Source of the DNA: Sabethes cyaneus
Taxonomy: Eukaryota; Arthropoda; Insecta; Diptera; Culicidae
Length of the DNA stretch: 64,000 bases
Assembly: GCF_943734655.1 (NCBI RefSeq)
Contig: NC_071353.1
Coordinates: 155,944,179 to 156,008,178, forward strand
Direction of reading: 5' to 3'
Shown: one piece after another, positions 1-11,295 of the stretch
How the letters are laid out: every line of letters begins with the position of its first letter
How positions within the stretch are numbered: position 1 is the stretch's first letter
Notes under the pieces: model-generated
The model's input: only the letters and a program-made list of their open reading frames with translations
The model's database searches: none
Told to the model about the DNA's origin: nothing
Position numbers and translations under genes: made by a program

Positions 1-790
1 GATCAACGAGATATGGTAGCGGTTCCACATACCATCTCTACGCACACAGCTTCGGAAGTTGGTAAGATTGTACATGTATTGCATGATGAAGAAGGCCAAA
101 TTTTGTATTCCGCGGATAGCATTGCTTCCGGAAGCGCCATTAGAACCGTCCGTTCAGCTGTTTTCTATTATCGGCTTTGGTGCAAACGGAATGATCCCCA
201 CTGGAAATCTGAAGCGACAACGGTACGAATTTCATCGGCGCCAGCCTAGAACTCGACGAACAGGTAAAATATATTAACCAACAGCTGGCAAAAGTTTTCA
301 CTAACACCAACACAAAATGGATTTTCAATCTACCCTCAGCGCCACATATGGGCGGGTCGTGGGAGCGATTAGTCCGTTCAATAAAAACTGATTTCGCTGG
401 CCGAATCAATCACCAGAAACCCTGATGACGCTTTTCATTGAAGCATTGAAGAAGTAGGCAACTCGCGACCACTCACAGTGGTTCCAATGGATACTGACTA
501 CTGAGGCGCAAGAATCACTAACTCCCAACCACTTTCCCCAAATAAACTCCCAGGGAGTAGCACGACCACAGCCATTAACAGAACACGCAGAACCGACGAG
601 GAGTAATTGGAGGTAAATTAGATGTCTGGTGGTTGAATTCTGGTACCGCTGGGTATAGGAGTATCTTCCTACAAAAGCAAGTCTTCAAAGCAGCTGTAAG
701 AATATGACCTGGTAAAACCTGGGACCTGGTTTTCGTCGTGGACGAGTCGACACGGAATGGGTGGCTACGAGGAAAAATATTTTTCTTTAA
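1..790 (+). pseudogene. BEL/Pao retrotransposon integrase C-terminal relic
   Basis: Reading three forward frames in turn recovers the C-terminal half of a BEL/Pao integrase. The stretch GTNFIG is near 223, and APHMGGSWERLV at about 339-375 contains the GGxWE box that supplies the integrase catalytic Glu. LTPNHF follows near 508-525, and GDLVFVVDE with RNGW near 722-768 is the basic tail domain typical of BEL elements. Stops and frameshifts break it (for example after the QKP at about 420), so it cannot be functional. The zinc-binding N-terminus and first catalytic Asp are missing, cut off by the window start or by decay. No LTR is visible. Its strand is opposite to the BEL element at the other end of the window, so the two are independent copies. 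Confidence 0.8.
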
Positions 791-1009
791 TCACTTTGTT
801 TATTTATACGGCTCGGGCACAAAAGTTCAACGGAGCCAGTTCTAGTCACTCATGCGGGTTGTTTTATAATCCTTTTCTAAAAAGATAAAAGAAAGTACTA
901 AATGGGGAGTACGAATAGTTCAGTATAAATAAGAGACATGTAGGAAAGGTCTAAACTTGCTTGTGATAAAAAATATCACGAACAGGAACATTAGTTTGTT
1001 TATTTCTCC

Positions 1010-1395
1010 CCCGCAGGGAATCTTTAAGCATGGATCTAGTGGCATGGTATGTTGGACATTGCCAAACGACATGTTCTGTGTCATGATAACTCTCACCACA
1101 AGTGCAACGATTATCTTCTGCGCGACCTATACGATGTAAATGTGCCTCGAACCAGTCAGTGGTTTGACATAAGTTGAGACATCACACAGATAAAATCACG
1201 ATTCACATCAAAGGTTTCGAACCATGGTTTAGTAGACTTTGGGAATGATGGAATGTAACCATCTTCCTAGTTCTCCATTGTCCCAAGACTTTTGCCAACT
1301 TCTGATGTGAAGAAGCATAATATTCGTTAAAGGCGATAGGTTCGGTCTTCCAAAAATCCTTCTCACTGCCAGTTATTGAACAACGGCGGGCGTAG
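1010..1395 (-). pseudogene. Non-LTR retrotransposon C-terminal tail (post-RNase H Cys/His motif)
   Basis: Minus-strand translation gives EAHLHRIGRAEDN followed by RCTCGESYHDTEHVVWQCP. This is the CxC...H...C zinc-like motif found at the very C-terminus of ORF2 in RNase H-bearing non-LTR elements (LOA/I/R1/Jockey groups). Upstream residues (higher coordinates) such as FNEYYASSHQKLAKVLGQW fit the adjoining RNase H tail but contain a stop. The rest of the element is missing. Clade cannot be fixed from this piece. Confidence 0.65.
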
Positions 1396-1519
1396 TCAGA
1401 AAAGTTTCCTAGGAGGGTTTACAAAAAAAAATCGGGCATAGAGAGACCTTAAGCAGTTTATTCAAGAAATGGGGAATTATTTGAAAATCGAATTGAAATA
1501 AAATCAGAAAAATGTGAAA

Positions 1520-1640
1520 ATTTTGCCTTTCAGTTGGCATCGAGGTATGTTGTACGTTCGAATCTCGGCTGGGAGAGGCTGTAAGAATCCATAGATTCGA
1601 GTCTCTTCGAGATGCGGCGAGGGTCGAGACAAGCTGATAA
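1520..1640 (+). repeat. tRNA-derived SINE head (Feilai-like)
   Basis: A candidate A box (CAGTTGGCA, about 1531-1539) is followed by a good RNA polymerase III B box, GTTCGAATCTC, at 1556-1566. The next bases, CGGCTGGGAGAGGCTGT, resemble the body of mosquito tRNA-derived SINEs of the Feilai type as I remember them. The 3' body seen in the related copies at 2.9-3.1 kb is absent here. A tRNA gene is excluded because no cloverleaf with matching acceptor arms forms. Confidence 0.5.
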
Positions 1641-1829
1641 GTTATCATGCATGTTTTTCAAAATCACTCTTGAAGGGGCGATTCGACGAGCAGATATCGA
1701 AACAAGAAGTTTCATTTTCAGAAATGTAGCAAACTTTTTGGCAACGGAAACTACGCGATTTGATACTAAAACCAGAAACTTTGCCACGGCGTAGGCCATT
1801 TGCGCTAGATTGAAAGCGGAAGCTCGGAG

Positions 1830-2225
1830 GATTGCGTCGAAGACCAAATACATGTATGGTAGAGGTTCATACGGGAGCAACGTGCGCTTTTCGCGGACGG
1901 CAATTGTTGGCTGGCAGCGACGAACCAGAAGTGGTAGATGAGCTCGTAAATGTGGGATCGCTGGTGGCCACGGACAGCAACACAAATGAGGAGATCCAGC
2001 AACGTATTCAAGCAGGACATCAAGCCTACTTCGTAAAACGGCACGATCAAAGGACATAAGCCGCCGTACGAAGCTGACAATGTATAAACCCCCTTCTGGA
2101 CCGATAGTTTTTAGGGATTTGACAATGCGCACTGAGGATAGACTCGCCCTTGTGGACGGTGGACTACAACTTCCGAAACGCCTGGGAAATGGGCAACGAA
2201 TAATCCAAGATCGAGTTGAATGAAG
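1830..2225 (+). pseudogene. RTE-like non-LTR reverse transcriptase thumb relic
   Basis: The forward frame from about 1940 reads VDELVNVGSLVATDSN then EEIQQRIQAGHQAYF. This is the V(F)YLGSLVT...EI..RI segment that follows the RT palm in RTE-like elements of insects. TKLTMYKPPSGPIVF continues it in another frame near 2075-2115. Stops interrupt the frame and no YxDD box is left. Other tails that may belong to the same broad group lie at 4.9, 34.1 and 58.7 kb. Confidence 0.6.
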
Positions 2226-2603
2226 CTTAAAACAGGACGAACCGCCCCGGCTGTAAGCTGCTGACGACGACGACGAAGATCGTACAACCAGCCCACAGTG
2301 GTTTGATTGCTCGGAATCGTGAACTTTTTTAGTAACTCTTTTCATAGTATTTTTTTCAATATGGTGTCTTCGGAAGAATTTCTGTATATCAATAGACGCA
2401 ATGACTGGTGGTTAGTATTAGTTCAGAACTCAAACACAGGTGGCGCTGCAAAATTTAACTTTCTAATTTGATGATACAGAGCTATTGTATGTTCTAGAAA
2501 GTTTTAGATAATATTATTATGAAGCTTTTTGCTGAAAACATTATTCCTCTAAGTATCACAGTTTTTGAGATATTAGGCGTCTTTCATGACGGACCCCCAA
2601 AAA
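2226..2603. other. No recognisable gene
   Basis: AT-rich spacer between the RTE-like relic and the long-TIR element. Short open frames exist on both strands but show no family motif. Confidence 0.5.
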
Positions 2604-2919
2604 TTGGGGTTTTCACTGTAGCTTCAAAACTATATGATTTAGGGAAAAATAACGTTCTGCAAACATTTGCATCTATTAGAATCACACACTTTTGCAGAAG
2701 AAAGTGAACACGTATCTTATATACAGAGCGAGTTAATTAACGATTTAGATAAAAATTAGCCATGTTTCGTACTGCTATACAATAAAAAGTTGGAAAAACT
2801 GACGACCGAGGTATAAATAATGTGAAAATACATTCAAAACTGATCTTAAAACTTACTCAGTCTTTTAGAGACATATATCATAATGTTTACTATATTCCTT
2901 CGCCCTGTTAACAGCAAGG

Positions 2920-3115
2920 TACGATGCTAATCTAACAAGCCAGTCGTCGTATGTACTAATCTCGGTTGTGTGGTACTGCTGGAGTTTAATAGGATCCTTA
3001 CACTAGCCCTGTAATTGTCCTGCACTCTAATAACCGGCTGCGAAGCCTGCCGATAGAGAAGGGTAATGTCTTAAAGACGGTTATATCCAAAGCTTTGCTC
3101 TACTTGCATCGCAAG
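2920..3115 (+). repeat. Feilai-like SINE block in left arm
   Basis: The block runs from AACAAGCCAGTCGTCGTATG through CACTAGCCCTGTAATTGTCC to GGCTGCGAAGCCTG and CAAAGCTTTGCT. These are body sequences I associate with mosquito tRNA-derived SINEs, from memory. The B box region has decayed (ACTAATCTCGG in place of GTTCGAATCTCGG). An inverted counterpart is at 3985-4190. Confidence 0.5.
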
Positions 3116-3159
3116 AGACTAATAAGAAAAGAAAACTAATAAATAGAAAATTAAATATT

Positions 3160-3700
3160 GAGCATGTATTTTGCATCGCCGCATAGTTCACTCGCCGACT
3201 TGTCTCGCGACGCCCTTATGCTACTAATTAAGGGATCTGATGATTCGAGAAGGCGATGCAGCAAATCCATGTTTGCTACCGTTCTAGAACATTTTCTGGT
3301 GTGGTCCAATCTATATCTATTGAAACAATATTTATTATTGTATATTTTTAAATCAGTTTTTCATACCTCTTAAGGTCTTTATTTCGGTTTTCTTGTGCTT
3401 CCTCAGAAAGCTGTCCAATAAGGAATAGAAAATGTTCAATGACTTTTGATCCGTGGATTAACACTTTATGGATGGTTATTGGCATATAGTATCAGGAGTA
3501 CAATGCAACCAGAAGTCTTGCTGTATCCAAACAGTAGTTCTCAAACGTCTCTACGTTGATTTCCATCCCTGATACTATAACGGAGAGTATTACTGCACAT
3601 CTTTTTATAGAGGTTACGTCGAGTCCAGTTATTTTAGCTACTTTATCTGGATTTCAAAACAATCATCCGGCCGTATTGCCATCGATGAAGTTCCCTATTA
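3160..3700 (-). pseudogene. Decayed transposase C-terminal region
   Basis: Minus-strand reading gives, in order, GNTAG near 3670, ITGLD with IKRCAVILSVIVSG, INVETFENYCLDTARLLVAL, then MPITIHKVLIHGSKVIEH (about 3430-3485), and IGQLSEEAQENRNKDLKRY (about 3370-3430). The pattern of an aromatic/Met-Pro HK(V/I)LIHG followed by IGxLSEEAQExRNKD recurs in C-termini of insect DNA transposases I have seen, but I cannot assign the superfamily (Transib- or Chapaev-like are possibilities). Stops break the frame. The N-terminal catalytic region is missing, and the long flanking arms suggest a non-autonomous derivative. Confidence 0.5.
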
Positions 3701-3984
3701 AAAATATTAGGGTGCTTGGAAAAAATAGATTGCAACATGTAAGTTAGCAAATTAACTGCCCCTCCAGAACGTGGTTTATCAACCAGAAGTCCCAATTCGA
3801 GTGTTCGAGTTCTTCGAGCTCGAGTTCTTTTTCTCTCATTTACCAACTGTTTTCCGTTTAATTCTTTTACATAACAAAAATCTATCACAATATTCCCGTA
3901 TTCGAGATTCTGATAAGACGCTCAAAGTAATGACTTTTAATTACCTAACATTAGTTTGATTTTCTTACTAGTCTCTTACGATGC

Positions 3985-4190
3985 ACGTAAGAGCAAAGCT
4001 TTGGGTATAACCGTCTTTGAGACAATACTCTTCTTTAACGACAGACTTCGCAGCCGGTTATTAGAGTGCAGGACAATTACAGGGCTAGTGTAAGGATCCT
4101 ATTAAACTCTAGCAGTACCACACAGCCAAGATTAGTACATACGACGACTGGCTTGCTAGATTAGCATCGTACCTTGCTGTTAACAGAGCG
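3985..4190 (-). repeat. Feilai-like SINE block in right arm (inverted copy)
   Basis: Reverse complement of the block at 2920-3115, including AGCAAAGCTTTGGGTATA, CGCAGCCGGTTATTAGAGTG and GACGACTGGCTTG. It differs from the left copy at scattered bases, so the duplication is not very recent. Confidence 0.5.
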
Positions 4191-4529
4191 AAGGAATATA
4201 GTAAACATTACGATATATGTCTCTAAAAGACTGAGTAACACTTTTTGTAAATGCAAATTAAATGATGACGATACTAAAAGAGGCAAATGACTTAGCATGT
4301 TTTAAGTTCAGTTTTGAATGTACTTTCACTTTAATTATATCTCGGTCGCCAGTTTTTCCAACTTTTTATTGTATAGCAGTACGAAATATGGCTAATTTTT
4401 ATCTAAATCGTTCATTAACTCGCTCTGTATAGAAGATAGGTGTTCACGTTCTTCTGCAAAAGTGTGTGATTTTAATAGATGCAAATGTTTGCAGAGCTTT
4501 ATTTTACCTTAAATCACATAGTTTTGAAG

Positions 4530-4886
4530 CTATAGTGAAAACTCCTTTCTGGAAAATGTCATGACTTCACACTTGTTGGGTTTAAGCAGCATGCGGTTGT
4601 CGACACACCATTTGGCAAAGGTCGATAGTTCCTCCTGAAGGACAGCGGCGTCGGATAGATTTTCGACTTTTGAGTATAACTTGAGGTCGTCAGCAAACAA
4701 GGCAAACAAGAGTCGCGGACCTTTAAGCAGGTAGTTGATGTCATTGAAGTTGATAAGGAATATTAAAGGACTAAGATGGCTGCCTTGTGGCATTCCAGAA
4801 TGAGCAGTGAGCGATCCAGAGAGATTGCCCTCAATGTTCACCTTTAAGTGGCGATCGGATAAGTATGAACGGAACCAACGCAGCAA
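4530..4886 (-). pseudogene. Jockey-type reverse transcriptase palm fragment
   Basis: The 118-residue frame starts LRWFRSYLSDRHLKVNIEG, followed by GMPQGSHLSPLIFLINFND (RT box 4) and LFADDLKLYSK, whose FADD is the catalytic pair. KCEVMTFSRKE follows the palm. A duplicated-looking LLFALFADD around the catalytic box suggests a small insertion relative to the usual RLSFADDLK. The frame is cut at its 3' side by the long-inverted-arm transposon and at its 5' side by an RTE tail, so only about a fifth of ORF2 remains. Confidence 0.8.
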
Positions 4887-4899
4887 CGGACCACCATTT

Positions 4900-5065
4900 C
4901 CATGCTGAGGGAGACACCTGAGTTAACGGATAAGCTGAAAAGATGGCTCATTGGTGTTTGTGGAGATTGGAGAACGGCAGCCCAGGACCGACGGTACTGG
5001 AGGACCATAATTCGTTCGGCGCAGGATCGGTAACGGACCGTTGCCACTAAAGTAAGTAAGTATGT
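4900..5065 (+). repeat. RTE-like element 3' tail
   Basis: Forward translation yields DWRTAAQDRRYWR and IIRSAQDR near 4955-5030. This is the conserved C-terminal block of many mosquito RTE-like ORFs, and it is followed by the tandem AAGTAAGTAAG that ends these elements. Only the extreme 3' end is present, as expected for 5' truncation during target-primed insertion. Confidence 0.65.
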
Positions 5066-6059
5066 TCGCCAGTTCATTTACCAACATAGGATTGCTGGGA
5101 TGATCCGGCTGGTGAGCAGCTTCGAGGTGATCGCAGAATTGCTTCACCAGTATCGCGACGCCTCAAGACGATACGTTTCAACTTTCAAAATGTTCAAGAT
5201 GGTACGGATTATCCAGCCGTTTATTGTTATTAACTTTTATTGGCTTTACTGGGTGGTTTCCACCAACGGTATTCGTTAAGCATATTTGGATCTCCATTTC
5301 TCTTTTGACTTGACTAGTTTTCCGGCATTAGGTGCACCACAACGTCCTAAAAGTAGGCAAGCTAAGGCAGACTAACAATGCGAATGAGATTTAAGTCGTG
5401 AGCAAAATCTGTTTCTCTTTAAGGCCACATGGCCTACTAGATTGGTTGAGTACGACAGTTGTCATTTTTTATCAAATTTTGGAGAGCAATTCCACTGCCC
5501 ATAAATGAAAGACAGTCACATATGCAAAAACTTGCAGCGGCGAAAAACGCATTTGAAACCGCTACAGTTTTTCTTTAATATTGAGTAAATTTTGGAAACA
5601 AATCGTCCAAATCATCATAATATTACTTGAATGTACATTATAGAATACTTTTACAAGCAATTTGTTCACAAGTGACCTACAATTTGTTCCGAAACTTATA
5701 TAAACTACCGAAGTTACTGATATGCGTTCATTTGTGCTTGAATAAGCAAGAATAAACGCATAACAGTCACACTCACAGCATGCCTTGATTCTTGCGTTGC
5801 CAGTGAGCCGTTGACTGCCGGTGGAGTATTTTCAAGACCACGTGTCGTTGTTGTTTTGATAATTCACGTGCACGTTTAATTCAACTGTTTCAAATATCTG
5901 TACGGAACTATTTGAAATTTTACGGGAGTAAGGATAGCTCTGAAGAACTTCCTGAAACTTCCAGTTCCTAGCATTTTCTGCTTTTATTTGTAAATTGTTA
6001 TCACGGGATCGCATAAGGGGTTTTGTTCAACTCAGAAACTGGTCGCTTTCCTGTGTCAG
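5066..6059. other. No recognisable gene
   Basis: AT-rich DNA without coding motifs on either strand. Nothing supports a gene. Confidence 0.5.
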
Positions 6060-6560
6060 GAACACTCCCAGAACGTGTCCGAGTGTGACCAATGTGATCC
6101 TGGACATATTATATGACGACAAATGAACTATTCTGAGCTAGTTTTGCACTTTTGCGTACTTAGAGATGTCACATGTTGTATTTTAGTTCTATTCAGAAAC
6201 TGATCCCCGTAAGGGTATCCGGAGCATTTCCGGATATGTGGTTAGATATGGTCAATGACGTCTTGAACACTTTATACAACTACCAATGGTCTAGTTTTGC
6301 AAATTCGAGTACTTAGAGGTGTCGTATAATGCAATTATTGTGATCCAAGGTGGTTCAAGTTACATATATTCCGGAACTTGTTCCGACTATAGCTTCGGAA
6401 CCGTGTATCCGGTCCAAATTTTCTTCAATAGTGTTCTTGTAGGCCATACAATCTTTCGTTTGGTAGTTGTTGCAGTCAAATCGGTTCAGAAATTTCCAAA
6501 ATCAAATGCTTATTCATATATTTTCACTACTGTGACTGTTATGCGTTTATTTGTAATATG
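6060..6560. repeat. Weak tandem repeat, about 160-bp period
   Basis: CTAGTTTTGCACTTTTGCG...ACTTAGAGATGTC near 6138-6172 recurs as CTAGTTTTGCAAATTCGAG...ACTTAGAGGTGTC near 6291-6323, and Tccgga/ttccgg blocks recur around them. This looks like two degraded units of a minisatellite. Confidence 0.4.
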
Positions 6561-8983
6561 GGACTGACATAGTTTATTATTTTTTTCAACATTTTGGGAA
6601 TAAACATAGCTTTTTTGTTTGGAATATTGAAAGAATAAGTAATTTAAAGATGATTCCCAGGTTTATCTCAAAAATGGTGAAAAGTCATATGGGACTGTTA
6701 TGGGTTTATGGGCAGTCCAGTGCTTGTTGAGTTTTTTTTCATCCGAACCAAATCGTGACTAAAATAGCCCATTGACACCACTAACTGTAGCAATCTGTAA
6801 CTGGTTACTGCCTATCAACCTTTTCTAATCAATTATTCGATCTTCCTCTGTCTTGTTTTATTTTCTAACAGCAGCTAATTTGTGTATACACATTAAAACC
6901 GTTTCGCTTTTCGCAATTTGCTCCCCAACATGAGCTGGGTAGGTTGATGGACGGAATCGATAAGCTGCTTGCAATTGAATGGCCCACGCAATTTCTCAGT
7001 AATCGCACACAAACCGGACCAGCAAGCAGGGCACGGAACATACCTTCAAACAAGTAGGCTTGAAAGTGTCTGATATGGGTTGAATTATATCAAGGAGAAA
7101 AATGCCGTCGTATATCATATCACACCCGGTTTCCCCACCCGACACCCACCGGCCGACAGCTCGACGTCGATATTTATCTTCAATTTAGATTCGTCCCTTG
7201 ATTGGGTGAGTGAGTGATAAGCGGCTTACATTTCCACAGTGTATAGAATAGTTTGCTCGTGCTCGGTATGCGCATATGCGACGACGGTTTCGTTCAAGAG
7301 CGCATTTTTGCCTTTTCATTCATCAAGTGACTCATCAGGTCGAACTTTTATATGACGTTTTTTCAAAGAAGTTAGCAAGAGATAAAGCGCCTACTGCAGC
7401 GCAGCCTGCGGCTGCTAATGGGCGCAAAGCAAGGCGCTCTCATACAGCTTGGGATACAACGTCCAGCCATCAAGCAGTTGGCCTTGACGTTTGGCGAGTT
7501 GACGTTGTCGTCGTTTGCACAGGTTTGCACGAAGTGCTGAATTGCATGTCTTTCGAAAGAGGGTTTTATTGTAGAAATTCTACACCATCTGTCTGTAGCC
7601 GGAGTCATTTTAGCTGTTGGGGGCATTGTGGGACAAAAATTGCTGTGGTTAATTTCCTCTAATTCATGAGCAAACTAGTCAGTTCCACTGAAATTGTGGG
7701 GCATTTACATTGTTGCTCGTTCCACGAAATAACAACAAAGAAGGATGAATCATAAAAAACCGGAGAGATCTTTTGAGGGAGGGATAACCCAACTGTTTAC
7801 AAACTAAAAGCTTAGTGTTCACCTTTCGGTAAGCTATCAATACGAATATGTTGTGATCCCTGAATAACATGCGCTATTATTTCCTCTGGTAATCTCAACT
7901 TCCAGTCGCAATAAGTTGATCGCACTCAACAGCTCAACCGCTGACGGTTGAGCGGGGAATAGGAAAAGTAAAAATACACACCATGTCTGTTGATTTCTTC
8001 CAGCGTAAACAATCAACATTAACGCTAACAAAGTGCCAACTATATCATTCAATGAAGCAACAGTAGACGCGCAAAATGCCTTTAAGTGCACGGGGGGAGA
8101 AAGAAAGTGGCCGACTATTTGCGTATCAGCAACCGGAAGAAAGGTGCTGCTGGAGCCGGACTGTTCGACATCGCTAGTTTGAAGGTACATACCTTAAGTC
8201 CGCTTGACAGGGACTTCTATTGTTTCCGTGCGTATCCAACAAGTAGGCGTGGTAGAAGGTAGAACTGGAGCATTAAACCAATCCAATCAGCTCCAATCGC
8301 TGACGGCTCACTGTGCCGTGTTTTCTGTTTGGAACAACAGCAATCTCATTGACCGCTGCTCACTGTTTGAGGAAACACTATCACAATCGCAAAGAATTGC
8401 ACAAGCTCGAACACATTCCTGCTGTTGCTGCTCCGGTACTGGTGGTCACACACTAATACGCACTTGTCCAGTGTGTTGTCGATCGATCAAAATTGATTGG
8501 GACATCAAAAATTGACTCACGTAATGCTCCCGAAAGGGGTCGAAAAAAATCGGCTATGTTTGCAATGTCTTTCAGGTAGACTTTCTTCGTGTTAGGTAGA
8601 TTGAAATCATCACTTTAATAAATGGTCACTTGATTTTGACTACTGATATATAATGGCAGGCACTCAGGCAGACAGGGGTGCGGCATTAAACTTCGCTCTA
8701 AGTAAAGTTACATGATTAATAATAAAAGAACTTGCACTGTTTGAAACCCCACATTAAAAAGTTAATCCGTATGATTGATGAAGTAAATGCACACGAATAC
8801 ACTGACACCAATACTATACTATAAAACGGGAACTTGTACGGCAAAACCAACGAGCAAAAATAACAGAACCGTACGCGACCGTAGTCGGCTCAAGAATGAG
8901 TCTGTGAAGCTGAGCTGACCGGCGTTGGCTCAACAACTTCTATAGCTAGCGGTTCAAAAAGCTGCTCAAATAGCTGACAATAA
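6561..8983. other. Unrecognised, possibly unique DNA
   Basis: This holds several short open frames, the longest being 128 codons forward at 7276-7662 and 117 codons reverse at 7837-8190. None shows a known domain, signal peptide or convincing splice structure. GC content is higher around 7.1-7.6 kb. It could hide untranslated exons or regulatory DNA of a host gene. Confidence 0.4.
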
Positions 8984-9255
8984 GCTTCGCTCCATCATCT
9001 GAAGCGGGCATCAAAGCATGCCATAAATTATGGTTGCAACCAACGAGTGATAGCTTGCATGAAAGATTACCAAGAATGTCTTTTTGTGAAAATAACATTT
9101 TAACTATCAGGTTTAATCTAACATTGACGTTGTAATTGATTTTGAACGTTATTATTTTTAAGACCATATCAAAAATAGGATTGGTTTATAGTATTTAATT
9201 TTCTGAAGATTTGTCTGAAAAAATCCTGCACCTTGTATACAAGCTACCATGCAGT
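8984..9255. repeat. Dispersed repeat, copy A
   Basis: It shares GCGGGCATCAAAGCATGCCA, the TACAAGC end and most intervening blocks with 20135-20415 in the same orientation. No coding motif or inverted termini are evident. The family is unknown to me. Confidence 0.6.
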
Positions 9256-9885
9256 ACGCTACACTTGGCACTCGGTTAGGATGTGTGTTCCACCGACAGT
9301 TGTGTGCCACAGTGCTGGCATGCATTCTCCTCCCGTTTGTCCATCAGCCATCCATGAGTCATCTGGGTCCGTGACCGGGTCGAAGTCTTCTGCTCCCTCC
9401 GGTTCCTTCCTGTCTTTCCATGCCGATGTGGATGGTTAAATAATGAAGAGCCTTCTAGCTGTAGCTGGTGCTCGATTTGTCTGCTATAGGTAGGCATTGT
9501 AGAGTTCCAGTTCCTCCTGATTGACACCGGAAAGGATTCTACATGATGATGATTTAGCAACAAGCAAATGTTCTTCGGAGATGCAGGTCTGCAGGGGTTC
9601 GGGTACCTGGATTTTTCCGTGGCTATAGAAAGACGCATCCTTTTGGTGCACGGTGCACCGTGCCAACAGCTTTGGCATTTAGTCCGGATAGGATACGATC
9701 ATCAGAATCATATCGTCGACATAGATGAAGATTTTTGCTCCTTTTGGAATTCTGTTGAAGATCGTTCATTGTTGAAGTTGTTCATTCAACGCCATTGGTC
9801 TGTTCCACTCCCTGTCGTAAATATCACCGCTTGTGTTCAACATGCTCCTGGAGAACACAATGTTGCGATGAAGTTTCATGTTACT
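9256..9885 (-). pseudogene. Degraded non-LTR element (RT palm to C-terminal Cys motif)
   Basis: At about 9700-9770 the minus strand reads IPKGAKIFIYVDDMILMIV, with YVDD at 9712-9723. At 9278-9330 it reads CQHCGTQLSVEH, then after a frameshift ILTECQV, a C-terminal zinc-like motif of RNase H-bearing non-LTR ORF2 proteins. The two motifs are about 400 bp apart, far closer than in an intact element, so the thumb and RNase H are mostly deleted. YVDD is also the copia signature, but the shared strand and the Cys motif favour a non-LTR origin. Confidence 0.5.
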
Positions 9886-10145
9886 AGATATAGACTAATA
9901 TATTTGTGACAGCCAGTATAAGTATTGGATAACCTGAATCCAACGTATTAACAACATGAAGTTGCTTATTTGTTGCGTGTTTCAATACTGTAACCGGTAA
10001 AGTTTTTTGCAATTTGATGCATCCTACGACCCGGCGCGGTTGGCCGATTACGATACGCGAGTACCGGGACGCGGACACAAGATAAAACTATTGAAATTTC
10101 GGACAATCTGTCGAGTGAATAAAACCGCGTGTTAACGTGGTAAAA
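9886..10145. other. No recognisable gene
   Basis: Short AT-rich spacer. Nothing supportable seen. Confidence 0.4.
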
Positions 10146-10689
10146 TCTATCCAGCTTTTTACGAGCCATAATGGCGGACGTGTTCGTAATATTTGAACAG
10201 CATTTTTGACATTTCCGTAGTAGGGGGATTAGGGGCATAATGAGCACACGGGGCGAAATGGGCACCCCTGTTTTCTACGAAAGTACGCATTTTGTAACAT
10301 CATATGGCATGCGAAACACTGCTGTAGGTACTACAGCATCAATTTATCAAAAAATGAGTGATCTCTACTTTTAAAACACGGAGTTATATTAAAAAACTTA
10401 ACTAGGTTCTCAGACGCTGAAAAAATTATAATTTTGGTGCACTACCAAATAAGCTTTTACGATCATTTAAATATCTTAATCTATCAAGTGCACACTGCAA
10501 CATAATGTATGCATTGTATCTCAAATTTCACCTTCATTGAAGTTTTGAGTTTATACTATAATTAGTGGAAAAACCCATTTTTACTTTAACTACTTGACTG
10601 GGGGCGAAATGGGCACCCTTAGGTGGGGTGAAACGAGCACTGTATCGCATTAACTAACCTGTCAGTTTCTTTGTTTATCGCGTCTATGC

Positions 10690-11185
10690 TTGTTTACAGT
10701 GATGGTATGATTATGCCAAGAGAATCCAGAAGACATAATTGGTCAAAAAAGGCATTCCAAGCGACCTTGACCACTATAAGGCGAGACGGAATATCCACAA
10801 AATAAGTCGCCAAGTTCCACGGCATTCTGAGGCAGGCGTTAGCTCGGTATGTGAGGCCATACGAAAGGGCAATCTCGGGACAAGAGGTGGACCAAATTGA
10901 TTCCTTCAAAACTGTCTGTTTTCACTCCCGCTGCAGAACAAGAACTGGTGGTCCATATTTTGTAAATGGAGGTTCGATGCTACGGTATTATTACCCGTGA
11001 AATCAGAATCCTCGTATACCAGCTGGCAGAGGGAAACGGAAAAGCATATGTCTTCAACACTAAAATACAGCTAGCCTTAGCGTCATCCGAAACATTCTTT
11101 GTGTGCTCCAGAGGCAACCTCCGCGGCTCAATTGGCTTCAAGCGGCTTACGGTCAATAGTTTTTTCGACATTTTGACACGTTTTA
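10690..11185 (+). pseudogene. pogo-like transposase N-terminal (HTH/CENP-B-like) relic
   Basis: Forward frames read RESRRHNWSKKAFQATLTTI then RRDGIS and VAKFHG (about 10710-10830), a psq/pogo-type helix-turn-helix. After a frameshift come EQELVVHILQME and CYGITTREIRILVYQLAE near 10935-11030, the second CENP-B-type HTH. Scattered matches continue to about 11160, where the coding region runs into a microsatellite. The DDE catalytic core is not found. Frameshifts and at least one stop make it non-functional. Confidence 0.6.
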
Positions 11186-11295
11186 TGTTTGTGTATGTAT
11201 GGGTGTGTATGTGTATGTATATATGTGTATGTATGTGTATATGCATGTGTGTGTGAGTGTGAGTGTGTGTGTGTATGTGTATGTGTGTGGTTGTT
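11186..11295. repeat. (TG)n/(TATG)n microsatellite
   Basis: Alternating GTGTATG, TATATATG and GTGTGTGAG units run about 110 bp. The histidine/threonine-rich reverse frames here are artefacts of the repeat. Confidence 0.9.

Larger units (their letters stand above)
2604..4545 (-). mobile_element. DNA transposon with very long inverted arms
   Basis: About 2604-3125 reappears in inverted orientation at about 3970-4545, giving arms of roughly 520-570 bp with scattered substitutions and small indels. The right arm has about 70 extra bases near 4240-4310. The right end abuts a Jockey RT frame at about 4545, which fits insertion into an older relic. The 0.85-kb interior contains a decayed transposase-like frame on the minus strand. 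Both arms include a SINE-like block, so the arms may have grown by duplication. I could not fix exact termini or a target-site duplication. Superfamily is unresolved. Confidence 0.7.

Noticed and set aside
9700..9770. copia reverse transcriptase, from the YVDD motif
   Set aside because: Downstream residues do not follow copia, and a non-LTR C-terminal Cys motif is on the same strand 400 bp away, so a non-LTR relic is preferred.
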